NCBI GenBank assembly: GCA_029202485.1
Contig: CP119313.1
Location: 1,860,001 to 1,924,000 of the forward strand
Reading direction: 5' to 3'
Length of the DNA: 64,000 bases
Origin: Candidatus Pedobacter colombiensis
GTDB taxonomy: Bacteria > Bacteroidota > Bacteroidia > Sphingobacteriales > Sphingobacteriaceae
Below are positions 43,411-51,274 of this stretch, one piece after another (positions within the stretch are counted from its first letter, which is position 1; each line of letters begins with the position of its first letter). The notes under the pieces are model-generated. The model made no database searches. It saw only the letters and a list, made by a program, of their open reading frames with translations, and was not told where the DNA came from. The translations under genes were made by a program, and so were the position numbers.

Positions 43411-43818
43411 TTAGTTAAAAAATCCCTTCAACTTCTCCATAAAATTTTCGGGAGGGGAGCAAGGCCTATTTTTCACCATATCGACAAACACAAGCGTAGT
43501 TTTACCAATGTTAATCAGCTCTTCAGCTTCATTAAACAATTCATACTTAAAGTGAATCCGGACACCTGGCAAATCTTGAATTGTAGTTTTAATCGTTATT
43601 TCCTGGTCATATAACGCAGGCTTAATGTATTTACAATTCAGTTCCAGCACCGGCATCATCACCCCGCTGCTTTCCATCGACGCATAATCCATACCAAGGC
43701 TTCTCAGCATTTCTACTCGCGCAACCTCATAATATTCAGCGTAATTACCATAGTAAACATATCCCATCTGGTCTGTCTCACCATACCTCACCCTAACCTT
43801 TGTACTATGTGTATACAT
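43411..43818 (-). CDS. Acyl-CoA thioesterase, YbgC/4HBT type
   Basis: A 135-aa hot-dog fold protein. The catalytic region RYGETDQMGYVYYGNYAEYYEVAR has the Asp and conserved Gly-Tyr/His pattern of 4-hydroxybenzoyl-CoA thioesterase-like proteins. Its start codon abuts the stop of the mltG gene (0 bp between), so the genes are coupled. It hydrolyses an acyl-CoA; the chain specificity is unknown. Confidence 0.85.
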   Translation of the reverse strand: MYTHSTKVRVRYGETDQMGYVYYGNYAEYYEVARVEMLRSLGMDYASMESSGVMMPVLELNCKYIKPALYDQEITIKTTIQDLPGVRIHFKYELFNEAEELINIGKTTLVFVDMVKNRPCSPPENFMEKLKGFFN

Positions 43819-44871
43819 CTATTTGAAAATATTTCTTTTGTTTAAAGCCTCTCTGTATTTCTTCGCGTTTAGCTCATGCTCCTGTACAGTTACAGCAAAG
43901 TTGTGGTAACCGGAGAAATCCTCTTTGGCACACATATAAAGGTAATTGTTCTTCTCCCTGTTTAATACCGCATCAATAGCATTGATACTAGGCATCATAA
44001 TAGGACCCGGAGGCAAACCGGCATATTTATAAGTATTGTACTTTGATTGTGTCTGCAACAATGAATTGGTAACTCGTTTTACTGTGAAGTCGTTATTCGC
44101 AAAAATAACTGTAGGGTCTGCCTGAAGTAACATCCCTTTATTCAATCGGTTTAAATATAAACCCGCAATAGTAGGCATTTCCTTGTCATACAAAGCCTCA
44201 GCATCTACAATAGATGCCAATATCGAAACCTGTATAGGAGTAAGGTTTAATGCAGCAGCTTTTTGCTTACGCTCGGCAGTCCAGAACTTTTCATACTCCT
44301 TATGCATCCTGTCGAAAAACTCTAGTGCACTCACATTCCAATACATCTCGTAAGTGTTAGGAATAAACATTGCATAGCTGTTCTCCTGATTGAAGCCGTA
44401 TTTTTCTAAAAGCGCAGCAGAATCAAGTACATTGATAAACATCAAAGAATCCGGCTCTAAGTTATTAGCTAAGTAACCTGCAAAGTTTTCCTTCTTTCTA
44501 AGGTTTTGAAATTTAAGCTTCACAGGATCCTGATTACCCGATTTCAACATATTGATGATACTTCGGTTGTTCATTCCTTTAAGCAATTTATAACGTCCGG
44601 GCTTTAAAGAACGGGCCAGATCCATTTTGGCGGCTGCCTGGCTAAAAGTACCAATCTCAGTTAAAATGTCCTTATGGCGAAGTTCTTCAAACAAATCATT
44701 AATGTTATAACCCGTTCTAACATATAAGTACTTCTCTTTACCTGTTGCGTTTGGGGCGAAGTAAACCTTATAAAGGTTTATTCCAAAATAACCACCTACA
44801 GCCAAAATAACCAATAAACTAAGCAGGATTATTTTGATGCTGGCTTTCATGCTTTTCTTTTCGTTAGTCAT
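43819..44871 (-). CDS. mltG: Endolytic murein transglycosylase MltG
   Basis: A 350-aa membrane-anchored lytic transglycosylase of the YceG family that cuts nascent peptidoglycan strands. One N-terminal helix (IIILLSLLVILAVGGYFGINLY) is followed by LysM-like and YceG domains, with the conserved LASIVDAEALYDKEMPTIAGLYLNRL carrying the catalytic Glu and the ADPTVIFA and GLPPGPI segments. The internal ATG at 44850 is an alternative start. It is next to the PASTA gene, consistent with a cell-wall role. Confidence 0.9.
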   Translation of the reverse strand: MTNEKKSMKASIKIILLSLLVILAVGGYFGINLYKVYFAPNATGKEKYLYVRTGYNINDLFEELRHKDILTEIGTFSQAAAKMDLARSLKPGRYKLLKGMNNRSIINMLKSGNQDPVKLKFQNLRKKENFAGYLANNLEPDSLMFINVLDSAALLEKYGFNQENSYAMFIPNTYEMYWNVSALEFFDRMHKEYEKFWTAERKQKAAALNLTPIQVSILASIVDAEALYDKEMPTIAGLYLNRLNKGMLLQADPTVIFANNDFTVKRVTNSLLQTQSKYNTYKYAGLPPGPIMMPSINAIDAVLNREKNNYLYMCAKEDFSGYHNFAVTVQEHELNAKKYREALNKRNIFK

Positions 44872-44888
44872 ATATACTAAAATAAATA

Positions 44889-45668
44889 TTATTTGTTGGA
44901 AAGGGTAATGTTTACCGGGGTACCGATTTTAACCTTAATTAAGGTGTCAGTAGCAAAAGGATCTTGTTTGATGACTACAGCGGTAGCGGAATCTGTAATG
45001 GGACCTTCATAGGTAATGACGCCTAGATTTAGCTTAGCCCCGGTTCTGAGTGCAAATAAAGCCTCATCCTTGGTTAAACCAATTAATGATGGAATTTCCA
45101 CTTGCTCATTTCCATTACCATCGCCAAGTACCAAATCGATTCTGGAACCTTTTGGTAGACTTTCACCAGCTTTAATCACCCGGCCACGGAAAGAAGCCTG
45201 AAGAACATCTGTACTCATATCAGGTTTATAAGTCGTATCTCCCAGTTTAAAACCAAAACTCTCCATCAGGGCTTGTGCCTCTTTTAATGATTTAAATTCT
45301 ACATCCGGAAATTTAGCATCCGGAGCAAGTGCAGTATTGATGGTCAGGTAAATGGTACGGTTATCCTTTACGAAAGTTCCTGCATTTGGGTCCTGATCCA
45401 CAACAATGCCCGGAGGGGAGTCCATAATGTAAACCGAATCTACTTCATAGCGTAGTCCCATTTCTTCTAGTTTACTCACCGCTTGTTGAAAAGCAAGTCC
45501 TTTTAAGGACGGTACATTTAGTCCTTCGCCATGTTTGGTATAATATCTTAAGCTAAAGAAAGCAGCCATCAAAAGGACTACTACAGTAAGTGCAGCAGCA
45601 ATAAGGTTGTTTCTAAAAGAAGTGGTCTTTAGATAAGATATGAATTTGCCCATATTGATTTGTTTCAT
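44889..45668 (-). CDS. PASTA domain-containing membrane protein
   Basis: A 259-aa protein with one N-terminal membrane helix (NLIAAALTVVVLLMAAFFSL) and three PASTA repeats outside the cytoplasm (~residues 50-110, 115-185, 190-255), each with the pattern ...G..A...L...G. PASTA domains bind peptidoglycan or beta-lactams. It lacks kinase and transpeptidase domains, as is usual for this Bacteroidota form. It begins the operon continuing to mltG 17 bp later; an ATG at residue 6 is possible. Confidence 0.87.
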   Translation of the reverse strand: MKQINMGKFISYLKTTSFRNNLIAAALTVVVLLMAAFFSLRYYTKHGEGLNVPSLKGLAFQQAVSKLEEMGLRYEVDSVYIMDSPPGIVVDQDPNAGTFVKDNRTIYLTINTALAPDAKFPDVEFKSLKEAQALMESFGFKLGDTTYKPDMSTDVLQASFRGRVIKAGESLPKGSRIDLVLGDGNGNEQVEIPSLIGLTKDEALFALRTGAKLNLGVITYEGPITDSATAVVIKQDPFATDTLIKVKIGTPVNITLSNK

Positions 45669-45742
45669 TTAAGGTATAAGGGCCAAATTTAGACTAAAAA
45701 AATATTTTATTGGAATTAAAATAACATCTGCACCAACTAATT

Positions 45743-45750
45743 TATATTTG
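45743..45750 (+). promoter_or_regulatory. -7 element upstream of ddl
   Basis: TATATTTG is a perfect TAnnTTTG match, 49 bp before the ddl start. No well-spaced -33 TTG is visible. Confidence 0.35.
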
Positions 45751-45798
45751 TGGAGTGTACAGCATCACGATACATTGTAAAAACAAGATATTAAATCA

Positions 45799-46785
45799 AT
45801 GAAGAAAATAATAGCATTGCTAACTGGTGGAACTACCGGAGAGTGGGTAATTTCGGTTAAAAGTGCAGCTACCATCGCGCAAAATCTGGATACTGATAAG
45901 TTTGAGGTGTATAAAATTATGCTTACTCAGCAAGGATGGTTTTATGAGCCTGCCGATTCAATGAAAATTGAAGTGGACCGGAACGATTTTTCTTTAACCA
46001 TAAAAGGGAAAAAGATAACATTTGATGGCGTTTTTATTGCCATACATGGTGCTCCTGGTGAAGATGGTAAATTACAGGGATATTTTGATATGTTGGGCTT
46101 ACCTTATACCACCTGTGATGCGCTTACTTCGGCTGTAACCATGAATAAGGGCTATACAAAAGCAATAGTGAATGGGATCAATCAGTTGCATGTCGCAAAA
46201 TCAGCACAGATTTTTAAAGGTGGAGACTACAGTCTGGAACAACTGAAAAAGGATCTTAAAGCGCCTTATTTTGTAAAGCCTAATAATGGAGGGAGTAGTA
46301 TTGGCATGACAAAGGTTAACCACCCGAGTGATCTGGAGGCTGCAATAGCAAAAGCTTTTAAAGAAGATACTCAGGTGTTGATTGAAGAGTTTATTTCTGG
46401 GCGTGAATTTACCATAGGTGTAGTGAAACTGGATGGGAAGATTACCGCATTACCGGCTACGGAAGTAGAAACAGCTAAAGAGTTTTTTGATTTTGAAGCT
46501 AAATACACTCCGGGGGTAGCAACAGAAACTACGCCCGCGCCAATCAGGGAAGAAACCCGTTTGCGTGTAGAGGAAATTGTTAAAAATGTATACAGAAAGT
46601 TAAACTGCAGGGGAGTAGTGCGTATTGATTTTATACTGACAGAGGATGAAGGTGATTTTTACTTCATCGAAATCAATACGATTCCCGGACAAACTGCGAC
46701 CAGCTTTATACCACAACAGGTTGCTGCGGCAGGAATGAAATTGAATGATTTTTATACCAAATTAATCAGAGAGACAATAGGGTAA
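45799..46785 (+). CDS. ddl: D-alanine--D-alanine ligase
   Basis: A 328-aa ATP-grasp enzyme that makes D-Ala-D-Ala for peptidoglycan precursors. Signatures are ALLTGGTTGEWVISVKSA at the N-terminus, HGAPGEDGKLQG, YFVKPNNGGSSIGM, VLIEEFISGREFT, and the metal-binding RIDFILTEDEGDFYFIEINTIPG with GQT.TSF. GEW replaces the common GYS/GFS in the first motif. It is divergent from the PASTA/mltG operon, so a wall-synthesis gene group is split over a shared promoter region. Confidence 0.93.
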   Translation: MKKIIALLTGGTTGEWVISVKSAATIAQNLDTDKFEVYKIMLTQQGWFYEPADSMKIEVDRNDFSLTIKGKKITFDGVFIAIHGAPGEDGKLQGYFDMLGLPYTTCDALTSAVTMNKGYTKAIVNGINQLHVAKSAQIFKGGDYSLEQLKKDLKAPYFVKPNNGGSSIGMTKVNHPSDLEAAIAKAFKEDTQVLIEEFISGREFTIGVVKLDGKITALPATEVETAKEFFDFEAKYTPGVATETTPAPIREETRLRVEEIVKNVYRKLNCRGVVRIDFILTEDEGDFYFIEINTIPGQTATSFIPQQVAAAGMKLNDFYTKLIRETIG

Positions 46786-46799
46786 TAGCTGTGGAGCAT

Positions 46800-46837
46800 A
46801 AAAAATCGTGGTACAATTAATTGTACCACGATTTTTT
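46800..46837. terminator. Perfect 38-bp palindrome, bidirectional terminator
   Basis: AAAAAATCGTGGTACAATT followed by its exact reverse complement, between the convergent ddl and DUF3575 genes. Each strand has a stem followed by a T6 tract. Confidence 0.85.
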
Positions 46838-46864
46838 ATATACGTTGGTTTTTACCGTTTCAGA

Positions 46865-47656
46865 TTAAAATCTGAAACCAATACTTAGGCCGGATCTTAA
46901 TCCAGCCCAGGGACCATCAAAGTCAACTTTAGCACCTTCGCCGTTAACTGTAGATTTGGTTTTAACTAATGGAAGGTCTTCAAGATCTTTAAGTTGATCT
47001 CTTAACGCATTCTGTTCTTCAGGACTTAATGTTTTTTTACCCGAAATGCTTCCAGATGAAGTACCATAATTAGGACCTAAGATCCACCAATCTAAATAAA
47101 CCAGTTTGCTTAGTTTCCATTGTGCACCAAAAAGTACACCTCCTGTAAATGTAGTTACATCACCACTAAGTGGCATTACATCTTTTTGAGTAATCGTTCC
47201 AACCGTTACTTCGTAATTATAAGGAACTTCCGCGCTGTACTTTGCATATCTTGCAAATGGGGCTATATAGAAGCCTCTGAAAACACTTTGTCCCAAATAG
47301 AATCTAACTTCAGGAGTAACAGCAAAGTTCCCTGTCTTAAAGTCTTTAATGCTGTTCCAGGTATCCTCATTGTCAATTAATTTTTCGAACTGGGATTTAA
47401 ACGGAACACCGGATTTTGGGGCAAATCTTACACCTAGTGCCACAGCTATTTTTTTGCTAACGGCACGTTCATATTGGAAGGAGTAGTTTTTCATGGCAAG
47501 AGCTGCAACGTTCCATTTTACTAGGTTCTTACCTTCAGCTTCGCTTGAAGTTTCCTGAGTGGTTTTAGTTTTTTCTTGCGCATTTATTGTTCCTGCAGAA
47601 CAGAAAATTAACACCAACGACGATAGTAATAGATTTTTAGTAAAGTTTTTTTGCAT
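46865..47656 (-). CDS. DUF3575-like outer-membrane beta-barrel protein
   Basis: A 263-aa protein with a signal peptide (LLLSSLVLIFCSAGTINAQ), a short charged linker, and alternating beta-strand segments (KWNVAALAMKNYSFQYERAV, VTPEVRFYLGQSVFRGFYIAPFARY) ending in GLRSGLSIGFRF with a terminal Phe, as outer-membrane barrels do. The family function is unknown. It is monocistronic. Confidence 0.75.
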   Translation of the reverse strand: MQKNFTKNLLLSSLVLIFCSAGTINAQEKTKTTQETSSEAEGKNLVKWNVAALAMKNYSFQYERAVSKKIAVALGVRFAPKSGVPFKSQFEKLIDNEDTWNSIKDFKTGNFAVTPEVRFYLGQSVFRGFYIAPFARYAKYSAEVPYNYEVTVGTITQKDVMPLSGDVTTFTGGVLFGAQWKLSKLVYLDWWILGPNYGTSSGSISGKKTLSPEEQNALRDQLKDLEDLPLVKTKSTVNGEGAKVDFDGPWAGLRSGLSIGFRF

Positions 47657-47769
47657 AATAGGGATTTAGAGTTTAAAAATTTTTCGGCGAAGTTACATTA
47701 TATTCATAGTATTAAAAATACCCATGATTAGGTATTTTTAAACGCTATAGCTACCTTCGGTGAAGTTGA

Positions 47770-48372
47770 ATGTTACCTGATCTTATGATTATAAAATACC
47801 TGCTAAGCAATAATTATCAGGCAGTTCATTATAAAAAAGGAGCTGTCATTTACCAACCTGGAGCAGAACCTAAAGCTGTTTACTTCATTAAAAGTGGTGA
47901 AGTGCGGATGGTTACCGTAAATGATGATGGAAAAGAATTTATTCAGGGTATTTTTAAAGCAAACCAATATTTTGGTGAACCGGCTTTACTTTTAGGTAAA
48001 CCATATCTGGCTTTTACCATTGTGACCAGAGATGCTGAAATTATTATGGTAAACAAAAAAGATTTTTTTAATCTGATAGAAGAAGACCGCTCTTTTAGCA
48101 TGGAGCTCATCAAAACTTTAAGCAATAGGTTATTTTACAAATCTATGATGCTCGAAGAATTGGCCAATGAACAGGCCGAACATCGTGTGAAAACATTGGT
48201 TGCTTACCTGCTTAAAAATCTGGAAAAAGGGGCTTCATTAGACATTACAAGGCAGCAATTGGCCGATATGAGTGGTTTAAGGGTGGAAACGGTGATCCGT
48301 ATTGTAAAGAAATTAGCCGATGAAAAGGTGTTGAAACTACAGAGAGGAAAGATCATCAAAATGGAAATATGA
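47770..48372 (+). CDS. Crp/Fnr-family transcriptional regulator
   Basis: A 200-aa regulator: an N-terminal cyclic-nucleotide-binding-like domain (residues ~15-125, KKGAVIYQPGAEPKAVYFIKSGEVRM) and a C-terminal winged helix (~135-198, ITRQQLADMSGLRVETVIRIVKKLADEKVLKLQRGKI). There is no Cys cluster for an Fe-S sensor, so it is not an oxygen-sensing FNR. The effector and targets are unknown. The DUF983 gene follows after 61 bp but has its own promoter. Confidence 0.87.
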   Translation: MLPDLMIIKYLLSNNYQAVHYKKGAVIYQPGAEPKAVYFIKSGEVRMVTVNDDGKEFIQGIFKANQYFGEPALLLGKPYLAFTIVTRDAEIIMVNKKDFFNLIEEDRSFSMELIKTLSNRLFYKSMMLEELANEQAEHRVKTLVAYLLKNLEKGASLDITRQQLADMSGLRVETVIRIVKKLADEKVLKLQRGKIIKMEI

Positions 48373-48385
48373 TCTACATCATAAA

Positions 48386-48412
48386 TTGAAAATAGGAGGT
48401 TGCTTATCTTTG
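48386..48412 (+). promoter_or_regulatory. Promoter of the DUF983 gene
   Basis: TATCTTTG (48405-48412) is a perfect TAnnTTTG. A TTG lies at 48386-48388, with a slightly short 16-bp spacer. Confidence 0.5.
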
Positions 48413-48433
48413 TACTAACATAATATAATAGAT

Positions 48434-48835
48434 ATGAAACCGATCTCAAAATTACAGGCAGTTGTAGAATGTAAATGTCCAAGATGTCGCGAGGGCGCTA
48501 TTTTTTCAGGCAAGATCTATTCTTTTAAGGGACAAGGTACAAATGAGTATTGTCCTGTTTGTAACCTACGCTTTGAGCGTGAACCCGGATTTTTTTATGT
48601 AGCAATGTTTATTAGCTATGCAATGAATGTTGCCGAAATGATCACCATAAGTGTAGCCACTTATATCCTTGGAATTGCGCTGATTTACGAAAATCTATGG
48701 GTTTATGCAGGTGTTATTGCGTTAGGAGTGCTTCTATTTGCACCATTTAATTACAGATATTCAAGAATTTTCTTATTACATTGGTTAACTCCAGGTTTAG
48801 GCTATGAACCTAAACCTGAAGCATTAAAATCTTAA
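48434..48835 (+). CDS. DUF983 membrane protein with zinc ribbon
   Basis: A 133-aa protein with CKCPRC and YCPVC pairs forming a probable four-Cys zinc ribbon, then two membrane helices (MFISYAMNVAEMITISVATYILGIALI and VYAGVIALGVLLFAPF). DUF983 proteins are widespread in Bacteroidota and alphaproteobacteria, sometimes near cytochrome oxidase genes. The function is unknown. The 3' end overlaps the convergent MATE gene by 4 bp. Confidence 0.8.
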   Translation: MKPISKLQAVVECKCPRCREGAIFSGKIYSFKGQGTNEYCPVCNLRFEREPGFFYVAMFISYAMNVAEMITISVATYILGIALIYENLWVYAGVIALGVLLFAPFNYRYSRIFLLHWLTPGLGYEPKPEALKS

Positions 48836-50259
48836 ACTTTAACTGTTTTCCATTTCCCTTTTCTAAACAGGATGAAAGCCGCGACAGCAATGGCTGTTTC
48901 GGCTACAGGGATGGCGATAAATACGCCAACAGGACCTAAATCGAAATGTTTTGCGAGTAGATAAGCCAGGGGAATCTGGAACATCCAGAAGCCAAACAGG
49001 TTAATCCAGGTAGGTGTCCAGGTGTCGCCCGCGCCATTAAAGGTACTCATCAATACCATTCCCATACCGTAGCAGATATAACCCACACTCATGATTTGCA
49101 GCGCTTGTATAGCCGTTTCCTGAATCAATACATCATTGGTAAAGAAAGCAATAAAGAACCGGCCGCCAATAAAAGTGAATATCATCACGGATAACATGTA
49201 AATAACGATGTATTTCGCTGTTTTCATCACAGATTGCTCTGCTCTTTGCAGCTGTTTGGCGCCTAGATTTTGTCCTACCAGTGTAGCGGCGGCATTACTC
49301 ATGCCCCAGGCAGGAAGCATAAAGAACATCATTAACCTCAAGGCAGTTTGATAACCCGCCGACCCATGGTCGCCCCCGGTGGTGGCTACAAGTTGTGCTA
49401 AAAATATCCAGCTGCAAGAAGCAATTACAAATTGGAAAATACCAGGGGTAGCAATTTTTAGTAAGGCCTTAATCTGCGCAAAATGTGGTTTTAAATAAGA
49501 TAACTTAACTTTTAAAACACCCCTGCCACTAAATAAATGGTACAATTGGTAACATACACCAATGCCACGACCCATAGAGGTGGCCATTGCAGCACCTGTT
49601 AAGCCAAATGCAGGTATTGGTCCTACTCCATTAATCAGAATAGGGCATAGGATGATATTGGCGATATTGGCTATCCATAAGCTTTTCATAGCTATGGCTG
49701 CATTTCCAGCTCCTCTGAATATCCCGTTGATGAGGAAGAGTAGTACGATAATTACGCTTCCACCCATCATGATACGCATGAAAGGAGTACCCTGAACGGC
49801 AGTCTCTGCCGAAGCACCCATCAGCAGTAATATGTCTGTAGCGAAAACTAAGCCTATTGCACTAATAATGATATTGAAAGCTACTGCGATAAAGATGGCT
49901 TGCATACCTGCCTTTCCGGCAGCTTCAGGATTCTTTTCGCCAACCCTGCGGGCTACTACTGCTGTTGCAGCCATACTCATGCCAATAGCCAGTGAGTAAA
50001 TAATGGTCAATACAGATTCTGTTAAACCTACGGTTTGTATGGCGTGACTGCTATTGTGTAAGTGACCAACAAAGTAGAGGTCGACCAATGCAAAAACCGA
50101 CTCCATTGCCATTTCCAGCATCATTGGAATGGCCAGTAGGAGTACTGCTTTGCGTATGTTCCCTTGTGTAAAGTCGAGATCCTCGCCTTTAAGTGCCTGT
50201 TTTAAAAGAGTGAAAATCTGAGATAGCTTGCCCATGGCAGCTGTTTGTTCTTGTGGCAT
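48832..50259 (-). CDS. MATE-family efflux transporter
   Basis: A 475-aa multidrug and toxic-compound extrusion transporter with 12 membrane helices in two halves. Signatures include LAIPMMLEMAMESVFALVDLYFVGHL in the first half and GMSNAAATLVGQNLGAKQLQRAE in the second. It probably exports organic cations using Na+ or H+; substrates are unknown. The thioesterase gene starts 23 bp upstream on the same strand, so they may be co-transcribed. Confidence 0.9.
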   Translation of the reverse strand: MPQEQTAAMGKLSQIFTLLKQALKGEDLDFTQGNIRKAVLLLAIPMMLEMAMESVFALVDLYFVGHLHNSSHAIQTVGLTESVLTIIYSLAIGMSMAATAVVARRVGEKNPEAAGKAGMQAIFIAVAFNIIISAIGLVFATDILLLMGASAETAVQGTPFMRIMMGGSVIIVLLFLINGIFRGAGNAAIAMKSLWIANIANIILCPILINGVGPIPAFGLTGAAMATSMGRGIGVCYQLYHLFSGRGVLKVKLSYLKPHFAQIKALLKIATPGIFQFVIASCSWIFLAQLVATTGGDHGSAGYQTALRLMMFFMLPAWGMSNAAATLVGQNLGAKQLQRAEQSVMKTAKYIVIYMLSVMIFTFIGGRFFIAFFTNDVLIQETAIQALQIMSVGYICYGMGMVLMSTFNGAGDTWTPTWINLFGFWMFQIPLAYLLAKHFDLGPVGVFIAIPVAETAIAVAAFILFRKGKWKTVKV

Positions 50260-50282
50260 AAAAAAATGGAGTCCTTACAGGA

Positions 50283-50702
50283 TTATATACTATAGGCTTT
50301 AATCATTTCCTCATTCACCTTGCAACCTCTTCCTGTTGTAGTATCGATCATTACATAATCAAACCAGCCATCAGAAGCCACTTTACCCGTACGTTTGTTC
50401 AGAATCTCAAACTGTACACGACAGCCTTTTTCATTAATTGTAAGAATTCCGGTGCGGATAAGGATAACATCACCCAAAACAAGGGGACGTTTAAATTCAA
50501 CCAGCGCAGTACGAACTACCCAACCAAAACCACTTTTTAAAAAGGATTCCATTGGCATTTTATAAAATTCGGCCATTTGGTCGTAGCGGGCGGCTAGCAC
50601 ATAATCAAAGTATCTGCTATTGTGCACATGGTTAAACATGTCTATATCATCCGGACGTACTTTTAATTCACTCTCGAATATGCTATATTGATTTTTTTCC
50701 AT
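50283..50702 (-). CDS. Acyl-CoA thioesterase (4HBT family)
   Basis: A 139-aa hot-dog fold protein; RPDDIDMFNHVHNSRYFDYVLAARYDQM carries the conserved Asp and NHV..SRY motif of the family. It is distinct from the YbgC-like protein at 43.4 kb. The substrate is not known. It is divergent from rpsO and upstream of the MATE gene. Confidence 0.85.
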   Translation of the reverse strand: MEKNQYSIFESELKVRPDDIDMFNHVHNSRYFDYVLAARYDQMAEFYKMPMESFLKSGFGWVVRTALVEFKRPLVLGDVILIRTGILTINEKGCRVQFEILNKRTGKVASDGWFDYVMIDTTTGRGCKVNEEMIKAYSI

Positions 50703-50805
50703 GGAACAATTTTATGATGGAGCAAAAATATGATTTAGAATTTACTTATGTTTGGTACTTACCAGTATAATTAAAAGATGACATTGGATCAGTAATGATA
50801 TATAC

Positions 50806-50836
50806 TTGTTAATCTTTAAAACATACAGTATCTTTG
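50806..50836 (+). promoter_or_regulatory. Promoter of rpsO
   Basis: TTG (50806-50808), 20 bp, then a perfect TATCTTTG (50829-50836), 44 bp before the rpsO ATG. Confidence 0.65.
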
Positions 50837-50880
50837 CAGCAATTAATTAATTTTATACACAACTTTAGTATCATTCAAGA

Positions 50881-51159
50881 ATGTATTTAAGTAAAGAAGT
50901 AAAAGCCGATATTTTCAAAAAACACGGCGAAGTAGAAACAAACACGGGTTCTGCAGAAGGTCAGGTAGCGTTATTTACATATCGTATTGCGCACTTAACA
51001 GAGCATTTAAAGAAAAATCGTAAAGATTTCTCTACTCAGTTATCACTACAAAAATTAGTAGGTAAACGCCGCGGTATTTTGGCTTATCTATTTAAAAAAG
51101 ATATTACACGCTATCGTGCTATCATTAAGACTTTAGGTCTAAGGGATATCATTAAATAG
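50881..51159 (+). CDS. rpsO: 30S ribosomal protein S15
   Basis: A 92-aa ribosomal protein that binds 16S rRNA in the platform and is an early assembly protein. TGSAEGQVALFTYRIAHLTEHLKKNRKDFSTQLSLQKLVGKRRGILAYLFKKD is the S15 core. It has a strong promoter and its own terminator, and is followed by pnp, the classic bacterial rpsO-pnp order. Confidence 0.97.
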   Translation: MYLSKEVKADIFKKHGEVETNTGSAEGQVALFTYRIAHLTEHLKKNRKDFSTQLSLQKLVGKRRGILAYLFKKDITRYRAIIKTLGLRDIIK

Positions 51160-51173
51160 TTAGCTTTTATCAC

Positions 51174-51203
51174 AAAAAGCCATTCTTTCAGGATGGCTTT
51201 TTT
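51174..51203 (+). terminator. rpsO terminator
   Basis: AAAAAGCCAT and ATGGCTTTTT form a stem around TCTTTCAGG with a T-tract, just after the rpsO stop. Some transcripts may read through into pnp. Confidence 0.75.
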
Positions 51204-51274
51204 ACTTTGAAAAGTAAAAAACATATATAAACAAGGTGCGTCGAAAGAGGAAAATGCACCACAACTATTATTAA